DNA of 6,560 bases, taken from the NCBI GenBank assembly GCA_947500275.1, contig CANMSW010000132.1:1-6560 (forward strand). Direction: 5' to 3'. Source of the stretch: Bacteriovoracaceae bacterium (GTDB taxonomy: Bacteria > Bdellovibrionota > UBA1018). Below the pieces are notes generated by a model, which was given only the letters and a program-made list of their open reading frames with translations, made no database searches and was not told the origin of the DNA. Shown piece by piece: positions 5,567 to 6,560 of the stretch (its first letter is position 1; each line of letters begins with the position of its first letter). Made by a program: the position numbers and the translations under genes.

Positions 5567-6499
5567 ATGCAGTACCGATCCGACCTCAACTCAAAACCAC
5601 ACCCTCACTCAAACCATGCCGCACTCAAGGCCCGAATGATTCCCTTGGGCGCCCTTGCAGCCGCATCGCTCCTGATGCTGAATGCCTGCCGCGAAACGAC
5701 CAATCAGCCCGTCATTTATCGAATCGATGTACCCGCACAGAATCGCATCGACGTTGAGATCGAACTCACTCAGCGCATTGGTCTTGGACTGGCTGGGACC
5801 TTCAATATCGATGTGGGAGGCGTCCGATATGGAAGTATCCGCTTAGAGCCCGAGACGCAGTCTCATGGTTTCCGGTTAGGATTAGATTTTGATTTGGGCA
5901 TCTTTGTTCCAGGAACTCTGGGAAGCTTTCAGCAAACCAGCGCGCTCCCCACAGGACAACTTTTTGCGTCCTGGGTTCGTAGTCCCATGGTGGATTTGAA
6001 AATTCCGGAAGCAAACATCCCTGAGCTCGGTTGGGATTTTTACTTCGGCACTCAAGGACGGATCGCTTTTGGCGCGGCCGCCACGATCACGGCCATCAAC
6101 GGCAACTTCCCCTCGATATCTTTAGACTACGCTTTTCGTGATTCACAGGGACGGCTCATTCTGGGCGTCCAATTCTACGGTCCAGGTCGGGATGCCCAAG
6201 GTCGCCCAGTGCCTGGGGGTATATTCCTAGGAACCGATCTCACCGACCTGATTCCACGGGACGCCCTGGCTTACTTGCCCGCGGCAACTCGGCAAAGTCA
6301 GCCGTCAGGAACAGCGCTTCAGTTGGCAGAACTCACTCGCTCGCTTGCTCAGGTGGGTAGTCGAGGTGGGCGCGGCATCGAGGGCGCTTCTCAGTACCGA
6401 GAAATTCGCCTGACCGGCGCCGAAGCCTCCCGGTATCAGCGCTCCCCACGGGCTTTGAAGCGGGTGGTTCAAAGCATGCTCCTCGAGACTCAAAAATAG
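5567..6499 (+). CDS. Lipoprotein of unknown function, Gly-rich beta-structured
   Basis: The protein has 310 residues from ATG 5567. The nearest purine-rich site is about 13 bases upstream, so initiation is not well supported. ATG 5636 (residue 24), with AAGG five bases before it, is the alternative, but that would leave no positive residue before the hydrophobic core. The core IPLGALAAASLLMLNAC ends in a lipobox-like LNAC with the lipidated Cys at residue 41. The 23-residue polar n-region with several His, Lys and Arg is longer than usual. From residue 55 to 230 the chain is built of alternating short hydrophobic strands and glycine turns, which suggests a beta-sandwich or barrel-like body. 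The last 70 residues are polar, helix-prone and Arg-rich, with a GSRGGRG hinge. No family or catalytic motif is recognised. It lies downstream of its own candidate promoter and ends at a probable terminator, so it is likely transcribed alone. Confidence 0.75.
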   Translation: MQYRSDLNSKPHPHSNHAALKARMIPLGALAAASLLMLNACRETTNQPVIYRIDVPAQNRIDVEIELTQRIGLGLAGTFNIDVGGVRYGSIRLEPETQSHGFRLGLDFDLGIFVPGTLGSFQQTSALPTGQLFASWVRSPMVDLKIPEANIPELGWDFYFGTQGRIAFGAAATITAINGNFPSISLDYAFRDSQGRLILGVQFYGPGRDAQGRPVPGGIFLGTDLTDLIPRDALAYLPAATRQSQPSGTALQLAELTRSLAQVGSRGGRGIEGASQYREIRLTGAEASRYQRSPRALKRVVQSMLLETQK

Positions 6500-6524
6500 C
6501 CTAAAAAGGAGGCAAATCAGGGCA

Positions 6525-6560
6525 GGGGAGTCTCCCCCACTTTACACCAGAAGACTCCCC
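6525..6560 (+). terminator. Probable terminator hairpin at the window edge
   Basis: GGGGAGTCT (6525-6533) and AGACTCCCC (6552-6560) are perfect nine-base complements with an 18-base loop, starting 26 bases after the lipoprotein stop. The window ends at the foot of the stem, so the T-tract expected for an intrinsic terminator cannot be seen. A competing short hairpin GGGGAG/CTCCCC (6525-6537) uses the same left arm. A Shine-Dalgarno-like AAAAAGGAGG at 6503-6512 precedes it without any start codon. Confidence 0.6.

Noticed and set aside
6503..6520. Strong Shine-Dalgarno AAAAAGGAGG suggesting a small gene after the second lipoprotein
   Set aside because: No ATG, GTG or TTG follows at a usable distance before the terminator hairpin.

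Overview
The window looks like ordinary chromosomal DNA from a Gram-negative bacterium with roughly balanced base composition. It holds six protein genes, and every one carries, or probably carries, an export signal: a C-terminal outer-membrane barrel, a secreted transglutaminase-like protein, two lipoproteins, a PLP-family enzyme with an N-terminal membrane segment, and a small exported Ig-like domain protein. This density of poorly conserved envelope proteins, mostly in single-gene units with long AT-rich or hairpin-bearing spacers, would suit a Bdellovibrionota or other delta-like lineage. That is an impression from style, not a taxonomic demonstration.

Layout. Positions 1-831 (+) are the 3' end of a barrel-like envelope protein whose start lies outside the window. 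Positions 975-1760 (+) encode a secreted, cysteine-rich transglutaminase/protease-fold protein with a visible Cys-His-Asp triad, preceded by a sigma54-like element. Positions 1761-2054 are a leader-like spacer with inverted repeats. Positions 2055-3319 (+) are a lipoprotein gene broken by a one-base frameshift near 2738-2760. It ends at a good intrinsic terminator (3337-3378). Positions 3455-4780 (-) converge on that terminator and encode a fold-type III PLP enzyme of the D-threonine aldolase/D-serine dehydratase-like family with an N-terminal membrane segment. Across a divergent promoter region, 4915-5301 (+) encodes a small acidic exported protein with one ASPM/SPD-2/Hydin-type Ig domain. 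Positions 5302-5566 hold a candidate promoter and a 5' leader hairpin. Positions 5567-6499 (+) encode a second lipoprotein of unknown function, followed by a perfect hairpin at the window edge that is probably its terminator.

How the genes relate. Gaps of over 100 bases, the convergent and divergent arrangement, and separate regulatory signals argue against one operon. The common theme is the cell envelope. I see no tRNA, rRNA, CRISPR array, transposase, phage gene or toxin-antitoxin pair. I found no convincing evidence of a new multi-gene system. The best leads are the frameshifted lipoprotein, the membrane-anchored PLP enzyme with altered metal-site residues, and the divergent control region with an inverted repeat inside the promoter spacer.
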